Assembly (NCBI RefSeq): GCF_007993865.1
Contig: NZ_VIUH01000020.1
Coordinates: 36,164-100,163, forward strand
DNA from: Pseudomonas sp. SJZ079
GTDB lineage: Bacteria > Pseudomonadota > Gammaproteobacteria > Pseudomonadales > Pseudomonadaceae
DNA: 64,000 nucleotides
Direction of reading: 5' to 3'
The notes beneath the pieces were generated by a model. It made no database searches. It had not been told where the DNA came from and worked only from the letters and a program-made list of their open reading frames with translations. Position 1 is the first letter of the stretch, and every line of letters starts with the position of its first letter. The translations under genes were made by a program, and so were the position numbers. Positions 61,672 to 64,000 of the stretch are shown in pieces.

Positions 61672-62664
61672 TCAGCTCGGGTGATGAGCTTTCCACCATT
61701 GGCAGAACTCATCCAGTGCCGTCCACAGGCTGACCGCCGGATCATAATCCAGCAGTTGCCGGGCCCGGCTGATATCCAGTGAGAAGTCCTTGGCCATCAC
61801 CGCCACGCCCAGGCGGAACAGGGTCGGTTCGGGACGGCCCGGCAGCAGTTTGCACAACCCCTCGTTGAGCGCTGCGGCGCTGTAAGCCACGGCATAGGGC
61901 AGATGCCGGGTCACCGGCGGCAGGTCCAACTGCCGCAGCACGTAGTTGACCGCATCCCACAACGGCACCGGCGCGCCGTTGCTGATGTTGTAGACCTTGC
62001 CCAGCGCCGGTCCGGCCGCCATCAGGCCACTGAACAGCGCGTCGTTGAGATTCTGCACGCTGGTGAAGTCGACCTTGTTCAGACCGTTGCCGATGATCGA
62101 CAGGCGGCCCTTGCGCTGCATGTTGATCAAGCGGGGAAAGATACTGGTATCGCCGGCGCCGGTGACGAAGCGCGGACGAAAGGCCATGACCTCCAGACCG
62201 AACTCCTGGGCGCCGAACACCTGCTGCTCGGCCAGGTACTTGGTCTTGCCGTAATGGTCGGAAAAGCGCTTGGGTACCTGCTCTTCGCGGATCGCCACAT
62301 GTGCGTGCCCGTCGAAATAGATCGACGGCGACGACAGGTGCAGCAAGCGCCGCACATGCTGCTTGAGACAAGCCTCGATGACGTTCTCGGTGACCTGCAC
62401 GTTGGCCTGGTGGAAATCCGCGTAGCGCCCCCAGACGCCCACCGCGCCGGCGCAATGCACCACCGTCTCGACGCCCTGACAGAGTCGTTGCGCCAGTTCC
62501 GGGTCGGACAGGTCGCCCTGGACGAACTCGGCGCCGCGCTTGACCAGGTGCTCCACCCCCTCGGCACGCCGGCCGTTGACCCGCACGTCCAGGCCCTGTT
62601 CCAGGGCAAAGCGGGCGAACCGTCCGCCGATGAAACCACTTGCACCGGTTACCAGAATCTTCAT
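61672..62664 (-). CDS. NAD-dependent epimerase/3-beta-hydroxysteroid-dehydrogenase-like protein
   Basis: A 330-aa extended SDR. Starts MKILVTGASGFIGGRFARFA (Rossmann GxxGxxG); VVHCAGAVGVWG near residue 72; YxxxK in SDHYGKTKYLAE near 133. The substrate half is that of 3-beta-HSD or NAD-dependent epimerases. Substrate not known. ATG 62664 is preferred with GGGGGT just upstream; a GTG six bases earlier is possible. I recall an oxidoreductase at the matching PAO1 locus, PA4361. Confidence 0.86.
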   Translation of the reverse strand: MKILVTGASGFIGGRFARFALEQGLDVRVNGRRAEGVEHLVKRGAEFVQGDLSDPELAQRLCQGVETVVHCAGAVGVWGRYADFHQANVQVTENVIEACLKQHVRRLLHLSSPSIYFDGHAHVAIREEQVPKRFSDHYGKTKYLAEQQVFGAQEFGLEVMAFRPRFVTGAGDTSIFPRLINMQRKGRLSIIGNGLNKVDFTSVQNLNDALFSGLMAAGPALGKVYNISNGAPVPLWDAVNYVLRQLDLPPVTRHLPYAVAYSAAALNEGLCKLLPGRPEPTLFRLGVAVMAKDFSLDISRARQLLDYDPAVSLWTALDEFCQWWKAHHPS

Positions 62665-62850
62665 TGCCACCCCCAGTTGGCTTCAGCCGTTAGCGCACTC
62701 TAGCAGTGCCGGCAATGGGTCGCTGTGTCGTTGCACGCCAGAACAGCGACCGGGCAATCCACTTGGCCAGCCCCCCGATGGACCAAATTCCCCATGCTGA
62801 TAGCGACTACGCTGTTAGCCAGCGCGATCTCGCCCTGACAGGAGTCCACC

Positions 62851-63909
62851 ATGGCCACGCACAACTGGATGATCTACGGCGCCAACGGTTACACCGGCCA
62901 CCTGCTGGCCGCCGAGGCGCAGCGCCAGGGCCTGACACCGATACTGGCCGGGCGCAATCCGGCGGCGGTGCATGCGTTGGGTAGCCTGCTGGGCCTGGAG
63001 TGCCGGGTCTTCGACATTCAGCAGCACGAGCGCGCGTGCGAGGCGCTGGCCGATGTCGCGGTGGTCGCCCACTGCGCGGGGCCCTTCTCCAGCACCAGCG
63101 CGCCGATGCTCGACGCCTGCCTGGCCAGTGCCTGCCACTACCTCGACATTACCGGCGAGATCGCCGTGTTCGAGGCCGCGCATGCCCGTGACGCGCAGGC
63201 CCGCCTACAGGGCCTGGTGGTCTGCCCCGGCGTCGGCTTCGACGTGATCCCCAGCGATTGCCTGGCCGCCTGCCTGCACCAAGCGCTGCCGGATGCCAGC
63301 CACCTGGCACTGGGTTTCGACAGCGCCAGCGGCTTGTCGCCGGGCACCGCGAAAACCACGCTGGAAGGTCTCAAGTTCGGCGGCAAGGTACGCCGCGCCG
63401 GGATCATCACCGACGTGCCGCTGGGCTACCTGCGCCGCTCGATCAATTTCGGCCGCGGCGAGAAGTCCGCGGTGAGCATTCCCTGGGGCGACGTCGCGAC
63501 GGCTTACTACTCCACCGGTATCGGCAACATCGAGGTCTATATTCCTGCGCCCGCTGCGCTGGCCATCGGCATGCGCCTGCTCGACCCGCTACGTCCGTTG
63601 CTGAGCGGGACCCGCGTGCAGCAGGGCCTCAAGCGCCTGCTCGGCAGGCGCGTGCAGGGTCCCGATCAGGCCAGTCGCGAACGGCAGCGCACCTGGCTGT
63701 GGGGCGAGGCGCGCAATGCCGCCGGCGAACTCAAGACCGCGCGTTTGCAGACCGCCAACGGCTACGACGTGACCGTACACGGCACGCTGATGGCGGTGCG
63801 TCATCTACTCGATTACAGCGGCCGGGGCGGCTACTTCGCCCCCTCGCAACTGCTCGGCGAGCGCTGTGTGGAGCAGTTGCCCGGGTCGGGAAAAATTGTA
63901 ATCAGCTAG
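62851..63909 (+). CDS. Saccharopine-dehydrogenase-like / trans-acting enoyl-reductase family protein
   Basis: A 352-aa protein with a Rossmann N-terminus (WMIYGANGYTGHLLAAEA) and the central signature ICHCAGPFS-type block VVAHCAGPFSSTSAPMLDAC near residue 70, followed by HYLDITGEIAVFEAAH. This is the saccharopine dehydrogenase-like / trans-acting enoyl reductase family found in lipid metabolism. The exact reaction is unknown. The stop TAG (63907-63909) coincides with the entry point of an IS630-family element, so its native end may have been changed. Confidence 0.84.
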   Translation: MATHNWMIYGANGYTGHLLAAEAQRQGLTPILAGRNPAAVHALGSLLGLECRVFDIQQHERACEALADVAVVAHCAGPFSSTSAPMLDACLASACHYLDITGEIAVFEAAHARDAQARLQGLVVCPGVGFDVIPSDCLAACLHQALPDASHLALGFDSASGLSPGTAKTTLEGLKFGGKVRRAGIITDVPLGYLRRSINFGRGEKSAVSIPWGDVATAYYSTGIGNIEVYIPAPAALAIGMRLLDPLRPLLSGTRVQQGLKRLLGRRVQGPDQASRERQRTWLWGEARNAAGELKTARLQTANGYDVTVHGTLMAVRHLLDYSGRGGYFAPSQLLGERCVEQLPGSGKIVIS

Positions 63910-64000
63910 TGTTCTGTCCCGCTAATACGCGAACAAAGTCGATGCAACTTTTCGAGGATTGAATCGGCGGTGGCGGTCCACCGGAAAGGTTTGCAGTTTT
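63906..64000 (-). CDS. IS630-family transposase, C-terminal end (runs off window)
   Basis: Read on the minus strand the last 95 bases translate to a C-terminal peptide, KPFRWTATADSILEKLHR, then LCSRISGTEH and a TAG. The W-T-A-T-A-D-S-I-L-E-K pattern is the signature end of IS630-family (Tc1/mariner-type) transposases. The protein N-terminus lies outside the window. The end tip tgttctgtcccgctaatac beginning just after the TA in the stop codon CTAG fits a TA target duplication, the habit of this family. Confidence 0.85.
   Translation of the reverse strand, partial: NCKPFRWTATADSILEKLHRLCSRISGTEH

Overview
The window is a high-GC chromosomal segment that reads as a gammaproteobacterium of the genus Pseudomonas or a close relative. 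Gene content and order support this. A LuxR/MalT regulator, DUF1329, DUF1302, acyl-CoA ligase and thiolase block is the arrangement I recall from P. aeruginosa PA3921-PA3925. pykA, enoyl-CoA hydratase, ferredoxin reductase, a SadC-type cyclase and fumarase match PA4329-PA4333. olsB/olsA, acpH, pyeR and xenB match the PA4350-PA4356 neighbourhood. These parallels are from memory, not from a search. Most of the window is conserved core sequence, with several insertions and decayed genes. About 60 protein genes are called, two of them broken, plus one riboswitch, two MITE-like elements, one REP-like palindrome and the edge of an IS630-family element. No tRNA, rRNA or CRISPR array was seen.

Layout. 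0.2-9.8 kb: fatty-acid/hydrophobic-substrate uptake and activation (regulator, periplasmic DUF1329, outer-membrane DUF1302, acyl-CoA ligase, thiolase) with a PsrA-like box and a divergent promoter carrying nested inverted repeats. 9.8-20.4 kb: housekeeping and small genes (LysE exporter, 2-hydroxyacid dehydrogenase, rsmC, a yybP-ykoY manganese riboswitch with its UPF0016 Mn exporter, epimerase, M48 lipoprotein, an unusual SRAP protein, an acyltransferase, YajG). 20.4-30.5 kb: central metabolism (mqo, pykA, class I fumarase) with PilZ and GGDEF c-di-GMP proteins. 30.8-36 kb: a phospholipase-D-type lipoprotein with an unknown partner, a nitrilase/GNAT pair and small unknowns.

36.1-42.6 kb: the most interesting block, seven tightly packed co-directional genes. 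They encode a thermostable-hemolysin-family (acyltransferase-like) protein, an AMP-forming ligase, a heme-oxygenase-like diiron-oxidase-type protein, an SDR, a periplasmic TPR protein and a response regulator/histidine kinase pair. The first four are joined by stop/start overlaps. The block looks like a small self-regulated biosynthetic pathway for an acyl-derived product that I cannot name.

42.6-49.1 kb: a lower-GC accessory stretch, opened by a 177-bp MITE-like element. It holds an SdiA-regulated-type gene broken by one in-frame TGA, a beta-propeller protein, a retropepsin-like protease, a DUF1232 protein and a second two-component system. 49-56 kb: accessory enzymes, including a GNAT gene broken by one extra base in a G run. 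56-64 kb: ornithine-lipid synthesis (olsB-olsA), a 4-bp-duplicating MITE that forms the stop codons of both flanking genes, acpH, pyeR-xenB with the transporter pyeM absent, envelope/unknown genes, and an IS630-family transposase entering at the right edge, apparently inserted in the stop codon of the last gene.
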